Assembly (NCBI GenBank): GCA_934307695.1
Contig: CAKRCS010000019.1
Span: 1-36,269, forward strand
Reading direction: 5' to 3'
Length of the DNA stretch: 36,269 nt
Origin: an uncultured Agathobacter sp.
GTDB taxonomy: Bacteria; Bacillota; Clostridia; Lachnospirales; Lachnospiraceae
Notes under the pieces: generated by a model
Databases searched by the model: none
What the model saw: the letters and a program-made list of their open reading frames with translations, nothing else
What the model was told of the DNA's origin: nothing
Part shown: piece by piece, positions 17,946 to 25,695 of the stretch
Position numbering within the stretch: position 1 is the first letter of the stretch
Layout: each line of letters starts with the position of its first letter
Made by a program: the position numbers and the translations under genes

Positions 17946-19267
17946 GACAGATCGGAACGTGTGACAAAAACCGAAAAGATGAAATAAAGATACAGGATGC
18001 AGCATTTCCGGCAGCTTTTCATGCGGGGCTTGAATTTAATGCTCCGGTACACGGAACCTGGAATATCGTGCATATCGGAATGCAGCTTCCGGAGTCGATC
18101 CAGATTTATGTGTGCGCACAGAATTGTATGCGGGGAGTTGTCCTGACAGCGGCGGAGATGAACGCTGCCGACCGCTTTTCGTATGTGATCCTGTCGGAAA
18201 AGGATATGGTTGCCGGGGATGTGGAGGAGATAACGATCCGTGGAGTCATCGATGTCCTGCAAAAGCGGCAGCAGCTTCCGCGGGCGGTGCTGTTGTTTAC
18301 GGTATGTGCGCACCATTTTCTCGGCTGTGATTACAACCGTATCTACCGGGAGCTGGAGCAGCGGTTTCCGCAGATTGACTTTGTGCGGTGCTACATGGAC
18401 CCAATCATGCAAAAGCAGGGGCTGACACCGGATCAGAAGCTGCGGCGCGCAGTTTTGGAAAAGCTGCGGGAATGTCCGAAACAGACCGGAAAGCTTGCTA
18501 TTCTGGGAAGCAATTTCGCCTATGATACAGACTGTGGTGTGTTTGGCGCGCTGCGGCAGGCAGGCTGCGGGATCGTACAGAGCAGAACCTGTACCACTTA
18601 TGCACAATTTTTGCAGATGGCACAGGCGGAGGTTTTTGTCTGCGTATACCCTCCGGCGATGGTCGGAGTCAGACAGGCGGCGGATCGGCTTGACCGCACA
18701 TTTTTCTACCTGCCGGCAAGCTTTGACTATGAACTGATCGAGCAGCAGGCGCAGACGCTTGGGAGTTACTTTGGTGCTTCGACAGAGAACATAAAAGCGG
18801 AGAAAGAAGCTGCGGAGGAAGCGCTGCAACAGGCAGCCTCACTTATCGGCAGCACCCCGGTCGCGATCGATTACACGATGCATCCGCGCACCCTTGGGCT
18901 GGCAAGACTATTGTTATCCCACGGCTTTGCGGTGGACACCATCTATATAGATTCCATAAACAAAGAGGAAGAAGCCGATTTCGCGTGGCTGAAGGAACAC
19001 GCGCCGGAGCTTGTGCTTTCCGCTACCATACAGGTGCAGAAGCGCATCGCGAAGCGGGGCAGGGATAAAAAGGTGCTTGCACTCGGACAGAAGGCGGCGT
19101 GGTTTGAAGATACGCCGTGGTTTGTCAATCTGGTATCGGGCGGCAATCTGTATGGCTATCCGGGAATCCGCGAGCTTGCAGAGCTGATGATGGATGCGTT
19201 TTTGCAGCCGAAGGATACGAGGGATATTGTGCCGCGCAAAGGATGGGGGTGTGAGAGCTGCCTATGA
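17939..19267 (+). CDS. Nitrogenase component 1-like protein, NifD/NifE-type subunit (pair 2)
   Basis: The product is 442 residues, the same length as the pair 1 subunit but clearly divergent. Cysteines lie at matching places: IYVCAQNCMRG (Cys59, Cys63) and TVCAHHFLGCD (Cys123, Cys130). Rossmann-like segments follow (KLAILGSNFAYD, then a QSRTCTTYAQFL region, then VAIDYTMHPRTLGLARLLLSHGF). The C-terminus ends GWGCESCL, a terminal Cys-x-x-Cys (Cys438, Cys441) not found in pair 1, which could bind metal or an extra cluster. It overlaps both the TM1266-type gene and the NifK-like gene downstream. It is probably partnered with that protein and with the shared NifH-like ATPase. The substrate is unknown. 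Confidence 0.8.
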   Translation: MLRQIGTCDKNRKDEIKIQDAAFPAAFHAGLEFNAPVHGTWNIVHIGMQLPESIQIYVCAQNCMRGVVLTAAEMNAADRFSYVILSEKDMVAGDVEEITIRGVIDVLQKRQQLPRAVLLFTVCAHHFLGCDYNRIYRELEQRFPQIDFVRCYMDPIMQKQGLTPDQKLRRAVLEKLRECPKQTGKLAILGSNFAYDTDCGVFGALRQAGCGIVQSRTCTTYAQFLQMAQAEVFVCVYPPAMVGVRQAADRLDRTFFYLPASFDYELIEQQAQTLGSYFGASTENIKAEKEAAEEALQQAASLIGSTPVAIDYTMHPRTLGLARLLLSHGFAVDTIYIDSINKEEEADFAWLKEHAPELVLSATIQVQKRIAKRGRDKKVLALGQKAAWFEDTPWFVNLVSGGNLYGYPGIRELAELMMDAFLQPKDTRDIVPRKGWGCESCL

Positions 19268-20475
19268 ACCATACATATCGAATCATTCCGGTATATACCG
19301 GGGATGTATCCGGGGTTGCCTCGGCACTGTACGAGCTTGGCGGCATGGTGGTGATCCACGATCCCTCCGGGTGCAATTCAACCTACAATACACATGATGA
19401 GACCAGATGGTATGACAAGGAGAGCCTGATCTTTATCTCCGGGCTTGCGGAGCGGGATGCCGTTTTGGGAAACGACAAAAAGCTGATCGCGGATGTCACG
19501 GAGGCGGCGCTGGAGCTTCATCCGGCGTTTATCGCGCTGACCAATTCACCGATCCCATTTATGAACGGAACCGATTTTCATGCCATTGCAAGGATCATAG
19601 AGGAGCGGACAGGTATTCCGGCATTCTATGTGCCGGCAAACGGTATGCATGACTATACATCCGGGGCAGGAGCGGCATTTGCTGCCCTTGCGGGATTTAT
19701 GGATAAAGGCGGTGCGGCTGCAACAGCTACAACAGCGTGCGGGAAAAAAGGGGCAGCTGTCCGGATAAATCTTCTCGGCGTGACACCGCTTGATTTTGAT
19801 GCCGCGGGAGCAGTCGATAAAATGGAGCAGATGCTGACGACGCAGGGCTTTGAGATCGTGGCAGATCTTGGAATGGGAGCACATGCGCAAAACTGGAGGG
19901 GTGCCGCGCAGGCACAGGTAAATCTGGTTGTTTCAGCAACTGGGCTTCCTTTGGCAAAGGAACTGCATAAAAGCTATCAGATCCCGTATGTGGTGGGAAC
20001 ACCGACGGGCGCGTTTGCCAAAATTCTGGTTGAGGCACTGCAAAAAGCGGCGCAGACCGGGGCGAATGTGGATGCATTTCAAATGGCTTTTTCAAGGGTG
20101 GATGCCACGGAAAAACAGAACCGCGTCCTGATAGGGGAGGCGGTGACGATGAAATCGGTTGCGGCGGCGCTCGCTCTGGAAAAGGGAGAACTGTGGCGGG
20201 TGATCTGCCCGCTTGAAAACGGCGCGGAACTTTTATCCCGGACGGACGCACATACCAAGGGGGAGGAGGATCTTGAGGAGCTGCTTGCGCAGCTGGCAAA
20301 AGATCCGCTTACCGTTGTTGCAGATCCCTTGTATGAACCGATCCTGCCGCAAAATGTGCGGTTTGTTCCGCTGTCCCATGAGGCTTTTTCCGGGCGCTGC
20401 TTTGCAAAGCAAAGGCTTGGCACCGTGGGAACGCCTGCGGATGCCGTAGAATATATCAAAAAGATGGTCTGGTAG
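19264..20475 (+). CDS. Nitrogenase component 1-like protein, NifK/NifN-type subunit (pair 2)
   Basis: The product is 403 residues. The opening resembles the pair 1 K-type subunit (SALYELGGMVVIHDPSGCNSTYNTHDETRWYDKE), but only Cys37 is retained where pair 1 has three cysteines. The loop TNSPIPFMNGTDFHAI parallels GTPVPAVIATDYHAL of pair 1 and also lacks a Cys. The two K-type proteins therefore look like paralogues. The segment VVADPLYEPILP near the C-terminus is typical of this superfamily's last Rossmann fold. The gene overlaps its NifD-like partner by 4 bases and is followed after 15 bases by hydF. Confidence 0.8.
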   Translation: MNHTYRIIPVYTGDVSGVASALYELGGMVVIHDPSGCNSTYNTHDETRWYDKESLIFISGLAERDAVLGNDKKLIADVTEAALELHPAFIALTNSPIPFMNGTDFHAIARIIEERTGIPAFYVPANGMHDYTSGAGAAFAALAGFMDKGGAAATATTACGKKGAAVRINLLGVTPLDFDAAGAVDKMEQMLTTQGFEIVADLGMGAHAQNWRGAAQAQVNLVVSATGLPLAKELHKSYQIPYVVGTPTGAFAKILVEALQKAAQTGANVDAFQMAFSRVDATEKQNRVLIGEAVTMKSVAAALALEKGELWRVICPLENGAELLSRTDAHTKGEEDLEELLAQLAKDPLTVVADPLYEPILPQNVRFVPLSHEAFSGRCFAKQRLGTVGTPADAVEYIKKMVW

Positions 20476-20490
20476 AAGGAGGTCAACGTC

Positions 20491-21708
20491 ATGTCATTAA
20501 ATGATACCCCATCCGGGGAACGTGTACATATCGGCTTTTTCGGGAGAAGAAATGCTGGAAAATCAAGTCTGGTGAATGCAGTCACCAGACAGGAGCTGTC
20601 GGTTGTTTCCGATACGCTCGGAACAACGACCGATGCGGTGAGCAAGGCGATGGAGCTTCTTCCGATGGGACCGGTCGTGATCATAGATACGCCGGGCTTT
20701 GACGATGAGGGAAGTCTTGGAGAGCTGCGTGTAAAAAAGACAAAGCAGGTACTCGGAAAAACGGATATCGCGGTGCTGGTCGCAGACGCTTGTGCAGGAC
20801 TCGGAGCCTGTGAGTGGGAGCTGATCGAGGTGTTTAAGGAACAGAAAACACCGTTTCTTATCGCATGGAACAAGATGGATCTGCTGCGGGAGGGCGTACC
20901 GGCTCCGGCTGCGGACGGCTGCGAGCAGATGTATGTCAGCGCACTCACCAAAGCAAATATCGAGGAATTGAAGGAAAAGCTCGCATCGATGACGGCACCG
21001 TCACAGGAGGCGCTTCCGATCGTGAGTGATCTGGTAAAGCCGATGGCAAAGGTGGTTCTTGTCATACCGATCGACGAGTCGGCACCGAAAGGACGGCTGA
21101 TCCTGCCACAGCAACAGGTGATCCGTGAGCTTCTGGAGGCGGGGGCTGTTTCCATCTGTGTGAAGGAAACCGAGCTGGCGGGACTTCTTAAGGATATGCT
21201 GCCACAGAAGCCGGATCTGGTCATCACGGACAGTCAGGCATTTAAGCGCGTGGCACAGGATGTACCGGAGGATGTGCTTCTCACCTCGTTTTCAATTCTG
21301 ATGGCACGTCACAAGGGCTTTCTGGACGAGGCGGTAAAGGGTTGCCGCAGGATCGACGATTTAAAGGAAAATGATAAAGTGCTGATCGCGGAGGGGTGTA
21401 CCCATCACAGACAATGCAATGATATCGGGAGCGTGAAGATCCCGCGCTGGCTTCGGGCGCATGCCGGAAAAGAGCTTGCAATCGAGACCTGCTCCGGAAG
21501 GGATTTTCCGGAGGATTTAAGCCCGTATGCGCTAGTCATCCACTGCGGTGGCTGTATGTTAAATGAGCGGGAGGTGCTCTTGCGCATGGAGCGGGCGAAG
21601 AAACAGGGCATTGCGTTTACCAATTATGGGACGGCGATCGCCTACATGAACGGAATTTTAGAGCGCAGCATAGAGGTTATTTACGGAGCGCGCATCGAAA
21701 GGAACTAA
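20491..21708 (+). CDS. hydF: [FeFe]-hydrogenase maturation GTPase HydF
   Basis: The product is 405 residues, normal for HydF. The GTPase domain has the P-loop GRRNAGKSS (18-26), a switch segment with TTTDAV, DTPGFDD, and NKMD. The C-terminal Fe-S scaffold domain keeps the signature Cys-x-His (Cys303, His305), then about 45 residues, then HCGGC (His351, Cys352, Cys355). HydF carries the [2Fe] precursor made by HydE and HydG and inserts it into apo-HydA. AGGAGG precedes the start. Both domains appear complete. The neighbourhood offers HydE but no HydG and no hydrogenase, so its cargo here could differ from the canonical one. Confidence 0.96.
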   Translation: MSLNDTPSGERVHIGFFGRRNAGKSSLVNAVTRQELSVVSDTLGTTTDAVSKAMELLPMGPVVIIDTPGFDDEGSLGELRVKKTKQVLGKTDIAVLVADACAGLGACEWELIEVFKEQKTPFLIAWNKMDLLREGVPAPAADGCEQMYVSALTKANIEELKEKLASMTAPSQEALPIVSDLVKPMAKVVLVIPIDESAPKGRLILPQQQVIRELLEAGAVSICVKETELAGLLKDMLPQKPDLVITDSQAFKRVAQDVPEDVLLTSFSILMARHKGFLDEAVKGCRRIDDLKENDKVLIAEGCTHHRQCNDIGSVKIPRWLRAHAGKELAIETCSGRDFPEDLSPYALVIHCGGCMLNEREVLLRMERAKKQGIAFTNYGTAIAYMNGILERSIEVIYGARIERN

Positions 21709-21712
21709 CAGG

Positions 21713-22759
21713 ATGACAGAAAAGATGAATTTGATCGAAAAGCTGTATCAGACGCAGGATTTAAGCGATGATGAGTTTTTAGGCCTGCTTGGAGGCATGA
21801 CCGACGAGGAGAGAGAGCTTTTGTATGAGAGGGCGAGACAGACAGCTGTAAAGACCTACCAGAAGCAGATCTATCTGCGTGGCCTGATCGAGTTCACCAA
21901 CATCTGCAGGAATAATTGTTACTATTGCGGGATACGAAAAGGAAATGCAAACGTGCGCCGCTACCGTCTTTCGGAGGAGGAGATCATTGCCTGTGCAAAA
22001 AAGGGATATGCGCTCGGCTTCCGGACGATCGTTTTGCAGGGAGGAGAAGATCCGTACTATACCGATGAGAAGATCTGCTCCATTGTGCGGCAGATCCGGC
22101 GGGAGTGTCCGGATGCTGCCATAACCCTGTCGATCGGGGAGAAGGAGCACGACAGCTATCAGGCATATTTTGAAGCCGGGGCAGAGCGCTATCTTCTGAG
22201 GCATGAGACCGCGGATGAGACACATTATGGAATGCTGCATCCGGCGGAGCTTTCCGGTGCGCACCGCAAACAGTGCTTAAGAGATTTAAAGGAGATCGGC
22301 TATCAGGTCGGCTGCGGGATCATGGTCGGAGCACCGTATCAGACGAAGGAGCATATCCTTGCCGATGTGCGGTTCATGCAGGAGCTTAAGCCGCACATGA
22401 TCGGGATTGGACCGTTTATCCCACATAAGGATACGCCGTTTGCGAACGAGCCGGCGGGGACACTTACGGATACGCTGGAGCTTTTAGGCATTTTAAGACT
22501 GGCGTTTCCACACGTTTTGCTTCCGGCGACGACCGCGCTCGGAACGATCCACCCAAGAGGGCGGGAGCTTGGCGTGCTTGCGGGCGCAAATGTCATTATG
22601 CCGAACCTCTCCCCGACAAGTGTGCGCAAGGATTACATGCTGTATGACGGGAAAATCTGTACCGGGGAAGAGGCGGCGGAGTGCCATCACTGCATCGAGC
22701 GCAGGATGGAACGGATCGGCTATCAGGTTGTGGAGAACCGCGGAGATTACAGGGAATAA
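21713..22759 (+). CDS. hydE: Radical SAM maturase HydE
   Basis: The product is 348 residues, the expected length. The radical SAM motif is FTNICRNNCYYCGIR (Cys65, Cys69, Cys72), followed by the family segments TIVLQGGEDPYY, YLLRHETAD, GIMVGAPYQT, GPFIPHKDTPF and NLSPTSVRKDY. A second set, Cys316-x7-Cys324-x2-Cys327, matches the spacing of the non-essential second cluster of Thermotoga HydE. HydE converts the Fe(CO)2(CN)-cysteine product of HydG toward the [2Fe] cluster. It starts 4 bases after hydF. With HydG missing from the window, its substrate in this system is an open question. Confidence 0.96.
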   Translation: MTEKMNLIEKLYQTQDLSDDEFLGLLGGMTDEERELLYERARQTAVKTYQKQIYLRGLIEFTNICRNNCYYCGIRKGNANVRRYRLSEEEIIACAKKGYALGFRTIVLQGGEDPYYTDEKICSIVRQIRRECPDAAITLSIGEKEHDSYQAYFEAGAERYLLRHETADETHYGMLHPAELSGAHRKQCLRDLKEIGYQVGCGIMVGAPYQTKEHILADVRFMQELKPHMIGIGPFIPHKDTPFANEPAGTLTDTLELLGILRLAFPHVLLPATTALGTIHPRGRELGVLAGANVIMPNLSPTSVRKDYMLYDGKICTGEEAAECHHCIERRMERIGYQVVENRGDYRE

Positions 22760-22776
22760 AAGGAAAGGCATCTGAA

Positions 22777-23430
22777 ATGATAGAAGTATCGCATGTTCAA
22801 AAATCTTATGGCAGAAAACATATACTTACCGACATCAGCTTCTGCGCAAAGCCCGGCGAGTGCATTGCCATCGTGGGAAAGAACGGCTGCGGGAAGTCGA
22901 CGCTCCTGCAGATCCTTTCCGGGGTTACAAAGGCGGATGGCGGAAGCATACGGCTGTGGAATGAGGAGGCGACTGCAAAGACGATCCGGAGATACTGCGG
23001 GTATGTACCGCAGGAAAATCCGCTTATGGAGGAGATGAGCGTGCGGGATAATCTGCGCCTGTGGCAGGGGAAAAACCGGCAGATGGAAGCGCAGATCATC
23101 CGGCAGTTTGACCTGTCCGAATTGCTCGGACAGAAGGTAAAGACGCTCTCCGGTGGCATGAAGCGCCGTCTTGCGATCGCGTGTACGCTTCTAAAGCTTC
23201 CGCCGGTCATGATCATGGATGAACCGACAACAGCGCTTGATCTGTATTATAAGGAGAGCATCCGCCAGTGGATGAAGCAGTACCTTGCCGGCAACGGAAC
23301 GATCATTATGACCACACATGATGAGTCCGAGATCGCGAGCGCTACGAGATGCCTTGTCATGCGGGATGGAATTGTAACGGAGACACCCAAAATATTAGTG
23401 CGGGATGCAATTCTTTCAGAGAAAGAGTAG
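22777..23430 (+). CDS. ABC transporter ATP-binding protein
   Basis: The product is 217 residues when started at 22777, where MIEVSHVQKSYGRKH opens the fold; a longer frame extends back into hydE without support. Walker A is GKNGCGKSTLL, the signature LSGGMKRRLAIA and Walker B PPVMIMDEPTTALD, with a switch His in MTTHDE. It is a small single-domain ATPase of the ABC-2 exporter type. It follows hydE by 17 bases and precedes two permease genes, so the transporter appears to belong to the same transcription unit. Its substrate is unknown. Confidence 0.92.
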   Translation: MIEVSHVQKSYGRKHILTDISFCAKPGECIAIVGKNGCGKSTLLQILSGVTKADGGSIRLWNEEATAKTIRRYCGYVPQENPLMEEMSVRDNLRLWQGKNRQMEAQIIRQFDLSELLGQKVKTLSGGMKRRLAIACTLLKLPPVMIMDEPTTALDLYYKESIRQWMKQYLAGNGTIIMTTHDESEIASATRCLVMRDGIVTETPKILVRDAILSEKE

Positions 23431-23442
23431 GGTGCGGCAGAT

Positions 23443-24660
23443 ATGGGGCTTTTTATCAGGTATTTCGGAATAGAATGGAAGCAAAGCTGTAAGGTGTGGC
23501 TGAAAACACTGGCCGCAGGGCTTGCCGTTGCAGCACTCCTGATCGCGGCAGCTGTGGGAGTGACGGCGGCTATGAAGCATCTGTCCGCGTTTGAGACCGT
23601 CCGCGTGGGAATGGTGATCCCGGAGGAGGCGGCAGATGAGGATACCATGTTTGCGGTATCATTTCTGACGGCGATGGACAGTGTGAAGAGTGTCGGCAGT
23701 TTTACCTATTATGGCTCGGAGGAGGAAGCGCTTGCGGCATTGAAGGAGGGAAAGGTGCAGACAGTTATTGCTCTGCCGCCTTATTTCTATGAGAGCGTGG
23801 ACAGCGGGGAGAATATACCGGCGACACTTTATGTCTCAAAGAATGCCGACCTGAATGTGAAGATCTTTGCGGAGCTTTTAAAGAGCGGTGTGTGGATGCT
23901 CCAGATCGCGGAGGCGGGAGTGTATGCCATGCTTGATGTTGCGGAGGCAGACCGACCGACGGAAACGGGCTGGTCAGAGGCGGGCAATGTCGTGGCGTAT
24001 ATCTATCTTACCGAGGCAATCACCAGAAGCAAGGTGTTCGACCGGCAGCTTCTTTCTGCGATCGGCAGCGTCAACTATGCGCAGTTCTATTTCCTGGTGG
24101 CGCTGCTTGTGATACTGCTTCTTCAGGGCTGGAACTTTGCGCACTTATATCAGAAGAAAACCCGGGTGCTTGAGCAGAAGCTTAAAGCGGAAGGTCTTGG
24201 AATGGCAGGGCAGACGATCGCGCAGCTTACGGTGATGACGCTCCTATTGTGGGTGCAGGCAATGCTCTTGTATTATGGGGCATACGGCATTACACGGGCA
24301 GTCCGTATCTCTTTGCTGATCAGTGACGGGATCGTGGTCGGCGGGCTGTTTATTCTGTCATTTTCGATGGCATGCTTTTTTCATCTGGTGTATGCGATCG
24401 CGGGTGGTGATATATCCGGGTGCGTGCTTTTATTTGCGGTAAACCTCTTTATGATCCTCGTATCCGGAATCTGGATTCCGGGAGACTATATGCCGGAGGT
24501 TTTGCAGCGTATTTCCGGATTTATGCCGTTGAAATGGTGGGAGACCTTTACGATGCAGATATTTTATGGTGAGTGGACCTGGGGATATGCGCTCGGATTG
24601 TGCGCAGTATCGGTAGTCGCGGCGGTTGTGGGAGGAGGCGTACGATGCAAAAATACCTGA
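23443..24660 (+). CDS. ABC-2 type permease, first subunit
   Basis: The product is 405 residues. One membrane helix near the N-terminus (about 22-45) is followed by a soluble extracytoplasmic domain of about 180 residues (VRVGMVIPEEA to RQLLSAIG) and then a block of five or six membrane helices, with ISGFMPLKWWETFTM near the end, the usual ABC-2 membrane topology. It begins 12 bases after the ATPase stop and overlaps the next permease by 16 bases. The architecture resembles exporters of the YhgE/DrrB type. What it moves is not evident. Confidence 0.82.
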   Translation: MGLFIRYFGIEWKQSCKVWLKTLAAGLAVAALLIAAAVGVTAAMKHLSAFETVRVGMVIPEEAADEDTMFAVSFLTAMDSVKSVGSFTYYGSEEEALAALKEGKVQTVIALPPYFYESVDSGENIPATLYVSKNADLNVKIFAELLKSGVWMLQIAEAGVYAMLDVAEADRPTETGWSEAGNVVAYIYLTEAITRSKVFDRQLLSAIGSVNYAQFYFLVALLVILLLQGWNFAHLYQKKTRVLEQKLKAEGLGMAGQTIAQLTVMTLLLWVQAMLLYYGAYGITRAVRISLLISDGIVVGGLFILSFSMACFFHLVYAIAGGDISGCVLLFAVNLFMILVSGIWIPGDYMPEVLQRISGFMPLKWWETFTMQIFYGEWTWGYALGLCAVSVVAAVVGGGVRCKNT

Positions 24661-25673
24661 CCTGGTATGTACTTCTTTTGAAAGAACGGCTGCGGCATAT
24701 AGGAACCTGGCTGCAGCTTGCGGCGATGCTTCTGGTGGCATTTACCATCACGCAGACAGCACTTCCGGATACAGATAATGTCACGGTGGGAATCGTGTCA
24801 AATGACAGCGCAAGGGCAGCGAAGATTTATGAACGCCTGCGTGCATTTTCGGATGTGTATGAGTTTGTCGCGGTAGATACGGAGGAGGCGCTTCAGGAGA
24901 GCGTGGAGCGCGCCAAGTTAGAATGCGGCTTTGCATTTGACGAGGATTTCGACCGGATGATCGGGAGTGGGAATCTGACCGGTTCCATCCGTTTTTACAG
25001 TTCCCAGACCACAAATAAAGGCGCTGCGGTCGCGGAGACGGTGTATGCGGCTGTCCTGGAGGAATACAGCAGCGAGCTTTTAACAGCGGCACAGCAAAAG
25101 CTCTACAATGAGGTGAAACCGGAGCGTCAGGAGAAGATCATGGAGCGCTTCTACGGGTATCTGGATTCGGAGAATGTGTTTGCGGTAAATCTCTGTCAGG
25201 TGGAGACGGATGCCGTGGCAGCGGAGGCAAAGGCGGCGGTATATCCGTTGCAGGGGCTGCTTGGAATGCTTGTGGCGCTTGGAATTTTCCTGTCAGGACT
25301 TCGACGCTTTGAGCCGGGAGGCTCCTTTTACAAAGGACTTGATAAACGGGAAGCAAAACGTTTCTTTATGCTGGATGCGTGTGCGGCGGGAACGCTTCCT
25401 GCAATCCTTTGCCTTGCCATTGTCCTTACAAGTGCCGCTTCCAGAGGCATTGGGACAGAGCTTATTCACATGATCGCATTCTTTGTGTATACGGTTTTGT
25501 GGTGTGCGCTGGTAAACCGGTTGTTTCGCAATTATCTGGGAATGCTGGCGGTCGTGCCGGTATATGTTGTGGCAAATGTGTTGATTTGTCCGGTAATATT
25601 TGATATAGTGACTTATGTTCCGGCAATGCAATATATCCGGATACTATTCCCATTGGGAATATATCTATATTAA
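24645..25673 (+). CDS. ABC-2 type permease, second subunit
   Basis: The start at 24645 lies inside the end of the first permease gene and opens with [20 protein letters not shown], a plausible cytoplasmic end plus first helix; upstream in-frame residues are rejected. The product is 342 residues with an N-terminal helix, a soluble loop of about 170 residues ([11 protein letters not shown] onward) similar in layout to the first permease, and four to five C-terminal helices. The two subunits would form a heterodimeric channel with the preceding ATPase. The gene ends 22 bases before the zinc-ribbon protein. Confidence 0.8.
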   Translation: MQKYLTWYVLLLKERLRHIGTWLQLAAMLLVAFTITQTALPDTDNVTVGIVSNDSARAAKIYERLRAFSDVYEFVAVDTEEALQESVERAKLECGFAFDEDFDRMIGSGNLTGSIRFYSSQTTNKGAAVAETVYAAVLEEYSSELLTAAQQKLYNEVKPERQEKIMERFYGYLDSENVFAVNLCQVETDAVAAEAKAAVYPLQGLLGMLVALGIFLSGLRRFEPGGSFYKGLDKREAKRFFMLDACAAGTLPAILCLAIVLTSAASRGIGTELIHMIAFFVYTVLWCALVNRLFRNYLGMLAVVPVYVVANVLICPVIFDIVTYVPAMQYIRILFPLGIYLY

Positions 25674-25695
25674 GACGAAAGAAAAGGGAAAAAGG

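Noticed and set aside
9223..20475. A nitrogen-fixation (nif) operon
   Set aside because: There is no NifB, NifE/NifN set or other nif gene, the K-type subunits are too short and lack expected cysteines, and the neighbours are hyp and hyd genes.
20079..21227. Minus-strand open frame of 382 codons
   Set aside because: It is antisense to the second NifK-like gene and hydF, both clearly real, and its Ser/Pro/Thr-rich product is typical of shadow frames.
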